A DNA stretch of 64,000 nt from Nostoc desertorum CM1-VF14 (GCA_019359245.1 JAHHHR010000005.1:124001-188000), one strand, 5' to 3'. Counted from the stretch's first letter, positions 19,198 through 28,680 are shown. The notes: generated by a model not told the origin, from the letters alone. Translations and numbers: made by a program.

Positions 19198-22100
19198 TTT
19201 AGGCATTAATTTAGGTCGAGTATTTGAAATAAGTTTTAATATCGGCATTTTAACTTACTTTCAGCATTCCAAGTTAAAACATTACTATGGCGATGTTTAT
19301 CTTCAGCCTTTAAATAAGTTATCTTTGCATAAGATCCAAAAGGCTATAGCTAATAATTTTATAGATAAATCTCATCAAGAAATTATTGGAGACTGGGTAA
19401 AATTATTTATTCAAAAAGGATGGACTTCGGGCTACAGCTTTGTGCGAGAATATATAGAAGCATCTGGCTGGCTAATTAAAAGCAAAATAGAAATTATCTA
19501 TTTTCAGTGTGATTTCCACAATGAAAATGCCTTTGGCATCAAAAATTTAGAAAGATATTCTCCTGACTGCTACAAGGAAATTTTAGAAATTCAGGGCTTT
19601 GAAAACGTAGATATCAGCCGTTATATGGATGGAGGGGAGTTTTTGAAAGCAGATACTCTCTTATTGCTGCGGTATATGGGTAAGTATCGAATTTTAGTTG
19701 TAGACTTATCCACTTTTACAACTTCCGCTATTCATTCTATAACTGACTTAAATAACATTCAAAGTTTGGTAGAATCATTAAATACTGAGTTAAATTATGT
19801 GCGTTCCAAGTCTAGTTTTTGTGGACTCGGTATCGATACTGGAAATAGCAGCGACAATAACAATAAACTTAACGAGATATATTCTAAAGAACTGACTCGC
19901 TTCTTCTGTGCTTTCAAGACTAAAGACAAGGAAGCAGTGAAGGTTATCCAAGCTTCTAGCTATGCTTGGAGTTTTTATAAATTTCTGCTGTCATCAGGTA
20001 AAATATCACGAACTGATGCAGTGAAGTTTAATTGCTTTGGATATAGTGACAGAATGATTAACGGCATTGCTTTAACTAAAGAAAAAGACAATGCTGAAAA
20101 TAGTTTGGAAATCTTAAAAAATTGTTATGAAATATATAAAAATAAGAGTGACAAAGATATTAATGACAGCCGCAACACGTTACTTGAAGTCATTAAAAGT
20201 AATGCAGCTAGAAACTTTCAGGATGGTAACAGGTTTGTCAAAGATATAGTTGAAATCAAAAAAGATACAATAAATTATATCCAAAATACTGAAGTATTTG
20301 AAGCGGGACAACATTTTTTTAATACAGCAGGTATTGTACCTGAATTTATTAAGCGATCGCTAGACCTCAAAGAAACAGAATTTAGAAATGCTCATGCAGA
20401 GTTGATACATCGAGCGCTTGCAGATTCTAGAATACCATTGCTATTTTTGACGGGGAATCCTGGAATTGGTAAAACAACAGCAGTCGCAAAGCACATTATT
20501 GACCGCTTACATGAGGGGTCACTACTAATATATGTCAGTCCTCGAATTCAGGTTAACCGAGATATTATTGATAAATTTACAAAGGAAAATAGCTTAAAAT
20601 TAGTTTCGGATAATTTAATTTGTATTAATACCAATAAAAGAATAGTTGATGATGCCAATGGAGGTTACGTTGTTGAGTACTATAATAATAACCTGACCAA
20701 CGAACATCAAATAGGCCAAGTAAAATTTTTAGATGCTAAAACTTTAAAAGATAAAGTATCTGACTTTCCTAGTCGCTTGGTTAGACGTACAGATAACTTG
20801 GTACAAGTAGAAAAACCCCATGAGGTTGGAGTCTTAGCAAGTTTATGTGAAGCAATTCACACCTGTATCATTAATCCTGATTTACCTAATAATATTATTG
20901 CTACAGCCTCAATGCAGTCTTTAAAGGAAACTCGCTACGGTAATACTTTAAAGCATTTCGGCAGAATATTTAGTAGTGCTTATAATTCTTCCAAAAAGCC
21001 TCCTGGAATTATTCCAAAGAAAATGAAAGAAATCGCCAGTCGCATGAAAAATATTTTCATTATGATTGACGAAATTACAGGTTCGCAAGAGGGAGTTGCT
21101 TTTCTACATGGAGTTTTAGATTTTGTTGAAGAATATGATTTGTTAAATCCTGAATATGGCTTTAATCTGAAAGTTATTACTGCCGACGCATCACTGACAA
21201 TACAAGACGTAGTTGAAAATCATCTTTCTTTAAATCAAATTCAGGGAGATAAAATATTTGTCAGACAAGTTTCAGATTCCATTGGTCAATGTTTATCTTT
21301 TAATGAATTTGAATTTTTGGGTAACCCAGCAAGTCTGATAAATGCAAATTCTTATCCTGCTGACAAGCTGATATTTAATTATCACATATTTGTCCAGTCA
21401 CTAAGTTCAGACGACATTACAGATAAAACTTTTATTTTAGATACTGAGGTAGCTAAAAAAATTGAAGAAGATATTTTAAAGTTGCTAGATGAAAATGATG
21501 GTCAGATTATAGTCTATATCCAAAATAAAGATACTCTCAAGCAATTAATTACTAAAATTTATCAGGTAAGGCCTAGCTTTACTCTGCATCAAGAATATTT
21601 AGAAATACATGCCAGTTTATCAGATAAGGAAGAAGCTGAAATTCAGAAATACCAAAATACAGTCAAAGTAGTTTTTATGACTGCTTCCGCATCTCGCGGT
21701 CTATCTTTTACCAGAACTAAGTATATTCTTGTGCAGATACCTAGCTTTCAAATTGAGCAAAATTTGATGGAAATTATCCAAGTAATTTACCGTGGGCGAG
21801 GTGGTGAACTAGACCACGGTAGTAAATATTTAAATTTTTACTTATCTGATAAAGCTATATACTACCCAAAAAAGGTAGATGATAATGGAAAAAGTTTAAG
21901 TGCTGTTGAATCAGAAAAACTTACAAATCTTTCATTAAAAGAAGCTTGTCTGAATGTATTAAATATTCTGATTATCTTGAAAGCATCTATTATGACCCGG
22001 ATTATGGGGTCAGGAGAAATTGGGAGAAAACGATATGTCATTATTCCTATTGGTGGTAAAGCAATTAGCCAAGCAGGGGAGACATTTATTGGTACATTGG

Positions 22101-22897
22101 CTACTTTATTACGGCAAATTCAAAAGGAGGTTAAAAAACAACCCGGAGATAATACATTGAAAAATATAAAGCAAAGTTTATATGAATTACTTTCTGTTCA
22201 AAAAACTGAAATAAGCCCTTATTCTCAAAAAAAATCACTTTCTGAAACTCAAGAAGTATCCTATGTTTCAATAGGATTTAATTTGTTATCAAAAATCGAG
22301 ACTAGTCTTGATAATTTGCTGAGTCTGCCACCAATTGAAAAAAACTATGTTAGAGGTAGTTTACTCATTGTACCGTTATCAGAGAAACTAGTTAAAGAAA
22401 CTAATTATATTGACTTAGAAAAAATTCTCGACCGAGAGCGAAATGAAGCTTTTATTAAACAACTTCAGCTTTTAGTAAAGTCAGGAAAATATCCAAAACA
22501 AATTATTAGTGCTGCTTATTCTTTAATAGACTTGACTAGAACAATTTTTAGTGAGTTAGAACGCTCACAAAAATTAACTCAAACTTCTCTTTCGTCAGAA
22601 CGTTATTATGCTTTACCTATACAGACATTTTTATCTTTTGAGGCTTTTGAAGACTATTTTGAAAATGAGAGAAGAATTGATAATGTGTCTTTACGGGATA
22701 TTTTAGCTCGGTATGTTTCTACACTTGCTTTAGCATATAATATTTTGCCCATTGACTCTAATTATCAAAATATTCCTTACGTAGTTTTCAATAGTGGTGC
22801 AATGGATAAATTAGGGAAAAACCTATTTAATGAAAATCAAATATTTCAGTCTAAAGAAATGAATATTCTAAATTTAATTCTTTCTCAAGAAGATTGA
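19187..22897 (+). CDS. SF2-type helicase/translocase with long N-terminal domain
   Basis: 1236 residues from the ATG at 19187, which has AGGAG 8-9 bases upstream and overlaps the previous stop (the longer GTG start at 19178 is less likely). Motor motifs: Walker A GNPGIGKTT (residues 422-430), Walker B IMIDEIT (D628-E629), a motif III/IV-like FMTASASRGLSFTR (about 831) and an arginine-finger motif QVIYRGRG (865-872) in the place of helicase motif VI. The N-terminal ~400 residues hold KADTLLLLRYMGKYRILVVDLS (two pieces around residues 155-175), a strand-turn-strand with D156 and D173 that resembles a worn PD-(D/E)xK nuclease core. The C-terminal 300 residues are unrecognised. The pairing with a very large partner and a toxin-antitoxin pair behind it fits a defence role. 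Only one GCGATCGC lies in this 3.7-kb gene. Confidence 0.7.
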   Translation: MGNDLGINLGRVFEISFNIGILTYFQHSKLKHYYGDVYLQPLNKLSLHKIQKAIANNFIDKSHQEIIGDWVKLFIQKGWTSGYSFVREYIEASGWLIKSKIEIIYFQCDFHNENAFGIKNLERYSPDCYKEILEIQGFENVDISRYMDGGEFLKADTLLLLRYMGKYRILVVDLSTFTTSAIHSITDLNNIQSLVESLNTELNYVRSKSSFCGLGIDTGNSSDNNNKLNEIYSKELTRFFCAFKTKDKEAVKVIQASSYAWSFYKFLLSSGKISRTDAVKFNCFGYSDRMINGIALTKEKDNAENSLEILKNCYEIYKNKSDKDINDSRNTLLEVIKSNAARNFQDGNRFVKDIVEIKKDTINYIQNTEVFEAGQHFFNTAGIVPEFIKRSLDLKETEFRNAHAELIHRALADSRIPLLFLTGNPGIGKTTAVAKHIIDRLHEGSLLIYVSPRIQVNRDIIDKFTKENSLKLVSDNLICINTNKRIVDDANGGYVVEYYNNNLTNEHQIGQVKFLDAKTLKDKVSDFPSRLVRRTDNLVQVEKPHEVGVLASLCEAIHTCIINPDLPNNIIATASMQSLKETRYGNTLKHFGRIFSSAYNSSKKPPGIIPKKMKEIASRMKNIFIMIDEITGSQEGVAFLHGVLDFVEEYDLLNPEYGFNLKVITADASLTIQDVVENHLSLNQIQGDKIFVRQVSDSIGQCLSFNEFEFLGNPASLINANSYPADKLIFNYHIFVQSLSSDDITDKTFILDTEVAKKIEEDILKLLDENDGQIIVYIQNKDTLKQLITKIYQVRPSFTLHQEYLEIHASLSDKEEAEIQKYQNTVKVVFMTASASRGLSFTRTKYILVQIPSFQIEQNLMEIIQVIYRGRGGELDHGSKYLNFYLSDKAIYYPKKVDDNGKSLSAVESEKLTNLSLKEACLNVLNILIILKASIMTRIMGSGEIGRKRYVIIPIGGKAISQAGETFIGTLATLLRQIQKEVKKQPGDNTLKNIKQSLYELLSVQKTEISPYSQKKSLSETQEVSYVSIGFNLLSKIETSLDNLLSLPPIEKNYVRGSLLIVPLSEKLVKETNYIDLEKILDRERNEAFIKQLQLLVKSGKYPKQIISAAYSLIDLTRTIFSELERSQKLTQTSLSSERYYALPIQTFLSFEAFEDYFENERRIDNVSLRDILARYVSTLALAYNILPIDSNYQNIPYVVFNSGAMDKLGKNLFNENQIFQSKEMNILNLILSQED

Positions 22898-22974
22898 TTT
22901 TCCATTAAACTTGATCGCACTTGTGAAAGTTAAAATGATCAACCCAATAACCCCACTCCTACTCTACAAAAACT

Positions 22975-23205
22975 ATGCAAAATCTCACCAGAATTACTCG
23001 CAATCCTGAAGTGATGGGTGGCAAACCCTGTATTCGGGGAATGCGTATTACTGTTGGTACTATCGTCGGGTTAATGGCATCTGGACACAGTAATAGTGAC
23101 ATCCTCAAGGCATATCCCTACCTCGAAGAATCCGACATCTATGAGGCACTTGCCTACGCTGCATGGCGAGCTGAAGAAATTGAAGTCCCTCTTAGAAGTG
23201 CATGA
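22975..23205 (+). CDS. DUF433 antitoxin
   Basis: 76 residues of the DUF433 family, a small helix-turn-helix protein. Hallmarks: RNPEVMGGKPCIRGMRITV at residues 8-26, then ILKAYPYLEESDIYEALAYAA. It normally neutralises and represses the DUF5615 toxin encoded right behind it. The genes overlap by four bases (ATGA at 23202), as is usual for such pairs. Confidence 0.85.
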   Translation: MQNLTRITRNPEVMGGKPCIRGMRITVGTIVGLMASGHSNSDILKAYPYLEESDIYEALAYAAWRAEEIEVPLRSA

Positions 23206-23573
23206 AAATTTTGATTGATATGAACCTTTCCCCTGATTGGGTTGCGGTTTTTGGGAGGTACAATATTTTTGCTGTCCACTGGTCTACGGTTGGCGATCCC
23301 CGTGAGAAAGATTCAATAATTATGGAGTGGGCAAGAACTAATGGATATATCGTCTTTACTCACGATTTAGACTTTGGTTCCCTGCTCGCTGCTACAGGTG
23401 CTGATACTCCCAGTGTCATTCAGGTTCGTACCCAGGATGTTTTGCCAAAAAGTATCGAAAATTTAGTTATTTCAGCCCTGAATCAGTTTGAGTCTTCACT
23501 AGAGACAGGCGCATTGGTCACTGTTGACCAAGCCCAATCCAGAGTGCGTATTCTACCAATTAGATGCGGATAG
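23202..23573 (+). CDS. DUF5615 PIN-like toxin
   Basis: 123 residues of the DUF5615 PIN-like family, a probable ribonuclease toxin. Acidic residues expected for a PIN site are present: D6 in MKILIDMNLS, E36/D38 in GDPREKDS and D56/D58 in FTHDLDFG. It forms a toxin-antitoxin pair with the overlapping DUF433 gene and lies 77 bp plus one gene behind the helicase module, which may mark a defence island. Confidence 0.85.
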   Translation: MKILIDMNLSPDWVAVFGRYNIFAVHWSTVGDPREKDSIIMEWARTNGYIVFTHDLDFGSLLAATGADTPSVIQVRTQDVLPKSIENLVISALNQFESSLETGALVTVDQAQSRVRILPIRCG

Positions 23574-23575
23574 TT

Positions 23576-24889
23576 TTAGGGAAATATCGCTAACTCAGTT
23601 TCCGGGTCAAAAAAGTGAATCTTCTCTGGAGTTAGAGATAACCATAGTTGCTCGCCAGCTTGTACAAATCGGTCTGGTGGGATTCGCACTTGTAGGGAAT
23701 TGGCTGTAGTAGCAGGTTTAGATCCCGGTTCAGCAATCTTAACGGCGAGAAAAGAATCGTTGCCGAGATTTTCTACCAAATCTACTTGCACTGGTAGATT
23801 TTTGGTAGCAGGCATACTCAAGTTCAAGTGTTCTGGGCGAATGCCTAAAATTAGAGTTTTCCCATCATATTTTTGTAAAGCTTTTCCCCAAACTTCTGGG
23901 AGGGTGAAACGCAACTGGGAATGAGTAATCAACTGCGGGGCATGAAATTCTACAGGAATAAAATTCATCGGTGGTGAACCAATGAACTCTGCTACAAAAA
24001 GGTTGGCAGGGCGGTTGTAAAGTTCTAGGGGAGAAGCGACTTGCTGAATTTTGCCCTCAGACATAATTGCAATGCGATCGCCCATTGTCATCGCTTCTGT
24101 TTGATCGTGGGTAACGTAAATTGTTGTTGTCCCCAGTTGGCGCTGCAACTTGACAATTTGGGCGCGGGTTTCCGCCCGCAGTTTGGCATCTAAGTTAGAA
24201 AGTGGTTCATCCATTAAAAATACTTGGGGGTCACGCGCGATCGCTCTTCCCAATGCAACCCGTTGTCTTTGTCCCCCAGATAGTTGTTTTGGTAAGCGAT
24301 TCAGCAATGTTTCGATTTGCAACAGTTGAGCAACACTACGCACCTGCTCATTCACTGCCCGTTCTTTGTCAGAAATGTAGCGCAGTCCTTTAGGTAACTT
24401 TCTTGTCGCACCCACAAAAAGATTTTCCGCCCACGCCCGCAGATAAGGAGATGAAGGAGTAATTTCTCCTCCTGCTTCCCCTGCTCTCCCAGAACGGCGG
24501 CGTAACCCAAAGGCGATATTGTCATACACCGTCATGTGGGGATAGAGGGCGTAATTTTGAAATACCATTGCGATGTCGCGTTCTTTGGGTGGTAGGTCAT
24601 TGATCAAGCGATCGCCTACCCAGATATTACCGCCGGTCATCACTTCCAAACCAGCGATTAATCGTAGCAAGGTACTTTTACCACAACCAGAAGGGCCTAC
24701 CAGCACCATAAACTCGCCATCTGCGATCGTTAGATTAATCCGCCGTAAGACGTTAACACTTCCGGCACGTTCTTGCGCTGCATCATTTTTCTCCCCAGAC
24801 GTAAGGGAAGATTGGGTTTGTGAGGTAACACCTTCCCCTTTACGTGGGGAAAAACTTTTATAAACGTTTTCTAAAACAACTTGGGACAC
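23576..24889 (-). CDS. sugar ABC transporter ATPase (UgpC/MalK type)
   Basis: 437 residues. ABC core with Walker A GPSGCGKST, Q-loop VFQNYALYPHM, signature LSGGQRQR, Walker B VFLMDEPLSNLDAK and switch YVTHDQTEAMTM, followed by the regulatory OB-fold (TOBE) domain of the MalK/UgpC group (residues about 320-437, GIRPEHL). It would energise uptake of a sugar or glycerol-phosphate; permeases are not in the window. It is longer than the usual ~360 residues because of a low-complexity N-terminal insert (residues 13-45) and a ~50-residue insert after the Q-loop. Part of the latter is encoded by a CTGCTTCCCC-type repeat (24465-24490). Confidence 0.85.
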   Translation of the reverse strand: MSQVVLENVYKSFSPRKGEGVTSQTQSSLTSGEKNDAAQERAGSVNVLRRINLTIADGEFMVLVGPSGCGKSTLLRLIAGLEVMTGGNIWVGDRLINDLPPKERDIAMVFQNYALYPHMTVYDNIAFGLRRRSGRAGEAGGEITPSSPYLRAWAENLFVGATRKLPKGLRYISDKERAVNEQVRSVAQLLQIETLLNRLPKQLSGGQRQRVALGRAIARDPQVFLMDEPLSNLDAKLRAETRAQIVKLQRQLGTTTIYVTHDQTEAMTMGDRIAIMSEGKIQQVASPLELYNRPANLFVAEFIGSPPMNFIPVEFHAPQLITHSQLRFTLPEVWGKALQKYDGKTLILGIRPEHLNLSMPATKNLPVQVDLVENLGNDSFLAVKIAEPGSKPATTANSLQVRIPPDRFVQAGEQLWLSLTPEKIHFFDPETELAIFP

Positions 24890-24890
24890 A

Positions 24891-24938
24891 ATAACTAATG
24901 ACTAATGACTAATGATTAATAACTAATGACTAATGACA
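24891..24938. repeat. ACTAATG heptamer tandem repeat
   Basis: About six units of ACTAATG/ATTAATA directly before the start of the ABC ATPase gene, in the promoter zone shared with the divergent FAD enzyme gene. Confidence 0.8.
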
Positions 24939-25047
24939 GTTTAGCGCCCATAATACATCTTCCCTGTAAATACGAAAAGTTAAAAAAACAGCTAGCACCA
25001 TCAAAAACAAACTACCCTGGATTTTAGGGCTGTCAGGAGGTGTTGTT

Positions 25048-26304
25048 ATGACTACCGATATACCTAAAAATCTTTCCCAAGACCCAAGCATTAACCCTAT
25101 CCATGACATTGTAGACGTACAAACCACAGATTGTTGCATTGTGGGTGGGGGGCCGGCAGGAGCAGTATTGGCGCTGTTGTTAGCGCGTCAAGGCATTTCT
25201 GTGATGCTGCTGGAAGCACACAAAGACTTTGATCGCGATTTTCGCGGTGATACGATTCATCCGTCGGTGATGGAAATTATGGAAGAATTGGGACTTAGCG
25301 ATCGCTTGCTAAAACTCCCCCATGCAAAAATGCGTCAAATTAGGTTTAAAACTCCTCAAGATACTGTCACTTTGGCAGATTTTAGTCACCTAAAAACCCG
25401 CTACCCATACATTACAATGCTTCCTCAGGTGAAATTTCTGGAGTTCATCACCCAAGAAGCACAAAAATATCCTAGTTTCCATCTGGTAATGGGTGCGAAT
25501 GTGCAAGAATTAATTACCGAAAATGGCGAAGTTCAAGGTGTCCGCTATCGGGGAGGCGGTGGCTGGCATGAAATCCGGGCAATACTGACAGTTGGTGCAG
25601 ACGGTCGCCACTCACGTTTACGCCATCTGGGTGAGTTTGAATCCATCGAAACCTCGCCGCCAATGGATATCCTTTGGTTTCGCCTACCACGTCAGCCAGA
25701 AGACCCAGAGGGGGGCATGGGGCGCTTTGGTAAAGGTAAAATCATTGCCATGCTAGACCGTGGTGATGAGTGGCAAGTTGCCTATGTCATCCCCAAGGGA
25801 GGCTATCAACAACTGCGGGTTGCGGGTTTGGAGGAATTAAAAAAATCTGTTGTGGAAGTAGTGCCAGAATTCCAGCAACGTATCCAAAATTTACATGATT
25901 GGTCACAAATAGCTTTTCTCTCTGTCGAGTCCAGCCGCGTCAAGCGCTGGTATCACCCCGGTTTGTTACTCATCGGTGATGCTGCCCATATAATGTCCCC
26001 CGTCGGTGGAGTTGGCATTAACTACGCGATTCAAGATGCTGTCGTCGCAGCGAATGTACTCAGCAAACCGCTCAAAAACCGACAAGTACAACTTAACGAC
26101 TTAGCAAAAGTACAACGTCAACGCGAATTGCCCACACGCATCATTCAGGCGTTTCAAACTTTTATCCAAAAGCGGGTATTTGCCCCAGTTCTCACTTCAA
26201 ATCGCACCTTTGTACCACCTGCGTTTTTGCGCTTACCCATCTTGCGCGACCTACCAGGTAGGTTGATTGCCTTGGGTGTTTTTCCAGTTCACGTCAAGAC
26301 TTAA
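25048..26304 (+). CDS. FAD-dependent monooxygenase (PHBH/UbiH fold)
   Basis: 418 residues after a strong AGGAGG. Class A flavoprotein hydroxylase features: dinucleotide motif CIVGGGPAGAVLALLLARQG (residues 28-47), the second FAD motif VGADGRHSRLR near 183, and the GD motif LIGDAAHIMSPVGGVGINYA near 310, which binds the FAD ribityl chain. It should hydroxylate an aromatic or quinone-like substrate using NAD(P)H and O2; the substrate is not indicated. An N-terminal ~20-residue extension precedes the FAD fold. Confidence 0.85.
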   Translation: MTTDIPKNLSQDPSINPIHDIVDVQTTDCCIVGGGPAGAVLALLLARQGISVMLLEAHKDFDRDFRGDTIHPSVMEIMEELGLSDRLLKLPHAKMRQIRFKTPQDTVTLADFSHLKTRYPYITMLPQVKFLEFITQEAQKYPSFHLVMGANVQELITENGEVQGVRYRGGGGWHEIRAILTVGADGRHSRLRHLGEFESIETSPPMDILWFRLPRQPEDPEGGMGRFGKGKIIAMLDRGDEWQVAYVIPKGGYQQLRVAGLEELKKSVVEVVPEFQQRIQNLHDWSQIAFLSVESSRVKRWYHPGLLLIGDAAHIMSPVGGVGINYAIQDAVVAANVLSKPLKNRQVQLNDLAKVQRQRELPTRIIQAFQTFIQKRVFAPVLTSNRTFVPPAFLRLPILRDLPGRLIALGVFPVHVKT

Positions 26305-26574
26305 TTTTTGCCAAGAACTTTTTCTATTCCTTAAATAGTGGTACAATTATACTACTCCAGACAGAATTCAATGCTCATTTAGTCAAGCGAGGGTGGCGGG
26401 CGGCATATTCAATGTTGTTCAAAGCGATCGCTTGGCTTTTATGCTAGAAATAACTAAAAACTCAGCCATTATTAAAAAATGCAAACAATTAAACATATCT
26501 AGATATTAATTGGCACTACATAGAAAAACCCTCTCTTTTTCAATCAGTACTTTTTGCAGTCAGGAGTAATTTTA

Positions 26575-27147
26575 ATGAACAGTTGCGTTTTGATGGCGGA
26601 AATTATTAACGAGCCGCAACTCCGTTATACAGCAGATAATCTGGGAGTCACGGAAATGTTGGTGCAGTTTCCTAATTCCCAGAAACCCGAAGATCCACCA
26701 GCCACCCTGAAAGTTGTCGGCTGGGGGAATTTAGCGACAGAAATTCAGCAAAACTACCACCAAGGCGATCGCGTCATCCTGGTAGGACGTTTAGGCATGA
26801 ATACTGTTGAGCGTCAAGAAGGTTTTAAAGAAAAACGTGCTGAATTGACGGTGCAACAAATTCAACCTGTTGGAGGTAGTTTTAATACTGATCCTTTACC
26901 TTCTGCAACCGTAACTCCATCATTCACTGAAACTGCTCCCCGACAACCATCAGCATCTCGTCCGGCACAGAAAGAGGTTTCCAGTTACGATTCACCACGT
27001 CCAGCGCCTACCCCGGCGACAAATCCTGTTGGCGTTGCTCCCCAAGCCCCAAGTTACGAACCTGTACCCCAATCCACAAATTATGAGCGAACCACTTATC
27101 CAGCAGTGAAAGAGCAAGAACCAGACCCAGATGATATTCCCTTCTAA
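26575..27147 (+). CDS. ssb: single-stranded DNA-binding protein
   Basis: 190 residues from the ATG at 26575, which has AGGAG 8 bases upstream; the longer frame from 26554 lacks this. Residues 1-105 are an OB fold (NSCVLMAEIINEPQLRYTAD; VVGWGNLATEI; GDRVILVGRLGM). A Pro/Thr-rich linker follows, and the C-terminus ends in the acidic tip PDPDDIPF that recruits replication and repair partners. It binds ssDNA as an oligomer during replication and repair. Cyanobacteria often have more than one SSB. Confidence 0.9.
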   Translation: MNSCVLMAEIINEPQLRYTADNLGVTEMLVQFPNSQKPEDPPATLKVVGWGNLATEIQQNYHQGDRVILVGRLGMNTVERQEGFKEKRAELTVQQIQPVGGSFNTDPLPSATVTPSFTETAPRQPSASRPAQKEVSSYDSPRPAPTPATNPVGVAPQAPSYEPVPQSTNYERTTYPAVKEQEPDPDDIPF

Positions 27148-27168
27148 ACATAGACGGAACTAATGCTA

Positions 27169-27971
27169 TCAGTTTTCCAGCCCTTTTAAGGCATTAAGAA
27201 TACCTTTGGTAAGACTGGTAGCAAGCAATGACGCATTACCAGGATCTTGTTGTATCTTTTCAAGGTAAGCGCGATCGCTCGCATTAGCTAAATACCTACA
27301 AAAATTACAACTGCTGGTAAATTCACATCTCGGCAAAACCTCAAACCACGAGTATTCGTATAAGAATCAGGAAGGGCACTGATGGAAAATGGCAAGTTAT
27401 CTTGTTTAAGAACTGTTTGCAAGGATAGTGCTAATTTTTGAGCGCGACCATTGCCAGCGTCGTAGTAGAGTTTGATCCAAGAATCTTTGGATTTGGATTC
27501 AGAAGGATCTGAATTATTGACCAGCAGTTCAATTGCTAGTTCATCTTGCTGTTGAAGATTGCGTTGCTGGTTAATATCCTGTATCGTCTGCTTGATGGCT
27601 GCTTTTTCCGATGATTCATTAGTAGGATCTACTGATATGGGGACAACGCTCACATCTGAATCAAGATCATTCATTTGTGCAATAATTGAATCTCGCAGGT
27701 TCTCCATTGCTTTTTTTTCTAGCTTTGCGTAGTCATCTCCTAAAACTGAACGTCTTGGTCGTCCAGCAAGGATAAATGCTCGAGGCTTTGGCCGTGGGGT
27801 AGTGGGATTAACCCAAAGGCCTTTCAAAAAATTTTGCAACTCTGGATGATCAGAGCTTTGTTTTTTCAGGTCTGCCAAAATGCTATCGATCCGAATGCCT
27901 AGATAGCCTTTGACCTTCCTGGGAGTGCTTTTTTCATCTAAGAGTGCAGCTTGATGAATACCAACTACCAA
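27169..27971 (-). pseudogene. N-acetylmuramoyl-L-alanine amidase-like gene with frameshift
   Basis: The first frame (27971-27288) begins at a TTG and ends VVIFVGI-stop. Just where it stops, another frame continues with family-like sequence: YLANASDRAYLEKIQQDP and SLTKGILNALKGLEN, stop at 27169. The join matches the end of Amidase_3 proteins (LRFxRD..PAVLxExGFxxN...), so one base is missing near 27292-27295. The usual zinc ligands are not obvious (the SxHxN position reads LLVNN), and no signal peptide is present, so the protein may have been diverged or truncated before the frameshift. A sequencing error is possible. Confidence 0.6.
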
Positions 27972-28008
27972 TCCGTATTTAGAAAAAATACGGCTAACTC
28001 AACCGTTG

Positions 28009-28680
28009 ATGGCTCCCATGTTAACTGAGTTAGTGGGATGGTTAGATAGTAGTGTTTTGGCTGTAGCGATCGCCTTAGTAATACTACAATTTTTCCAAGA
28101 CAACCGTCGTTCGCAGGGGCAAATTGATGCAATTTTTAGTCTGGGAAAAGCGATCGCTAACTTGGGAGGCACTTCTTTTTACAAGCTAGACTTGAGCCAT
28201 CTCAACTTTTGCGAAATATCCTTAGCAAACATTGACCTACGGGCCAAGAAACTCTACAGGACTCGTTTTACTGGTACAACTGGTTGGGACGCCGCAACAG
28301 TAGATGATTCCTACTTAGATTTACATCAGCCCAAAGTGCAAGCCTTGCTGAAAGGAGAACCCATAACCCAAAACTTTTTTCGTACTAACCTGCGGGGAGC
28401 CTATCTACAAAAAGCGGTCTTGCAATTTAATCGCCAAACTTGTTTTCAGGGGGTAATTTGTGAATATATCTACCGTGAATTTGAAGATGGTGAGCGTACC
28501 CAACGTTATCCTGTAGAGCGGAACTTTTTGCCTGGAGAGTTTGAGGTGATCGTTCGCAAGATAGAAACTTCCTATGAGTTAGTGTTTGAGGCGATCGCAA
28601 TTTGCAGAGATCGCAGCCAGTTCTACATCGTAAATGCGTGTATATTGTGGAAGTATGTGAGAAACTACCAAAAAGTGTAA
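28009..28680 (+). CDS. membrane-anchored pentapeptide-like protein, short
   Basis: 223 residues. One N-terminal membrane span (SSVLAVAIALVILQFF), then a short set of A(D/N)Lxx-like pentapeptides (LDLSHLNFCEISLANIDLRA) and a longer middle. The phrase YPVERNFLPGEFEVIVRKI matches the end region of a cyanobacterial pentapeptide-repeat family (RNFxPGEFxxLxxK). It has fewer repeats than its relatives and its C-terminus is abrupt, so it may be trimmed. Function unknown. It is divergent from the amidase relic. Confidence 0.55.
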   Translation: MAPMLTELVGWLDSSVLAVAIALVILQFFQDNRRSQGQIDAIFSLGKAIANLGGTSFYKLDLSHLNFCEISLANIDLRAKKLYRTRFTGTTGWDAATVDDSYLDLHQPKVQALLKGEPITQNFFRTNLRGAYLQKAVLQFNRQTCFQGVICEYIYREFEDGERTQRYPVERNFLPGEFEVIVRKIETSYELVFEAIAICRDRSQFYIVNACILWKYVRNYQKV

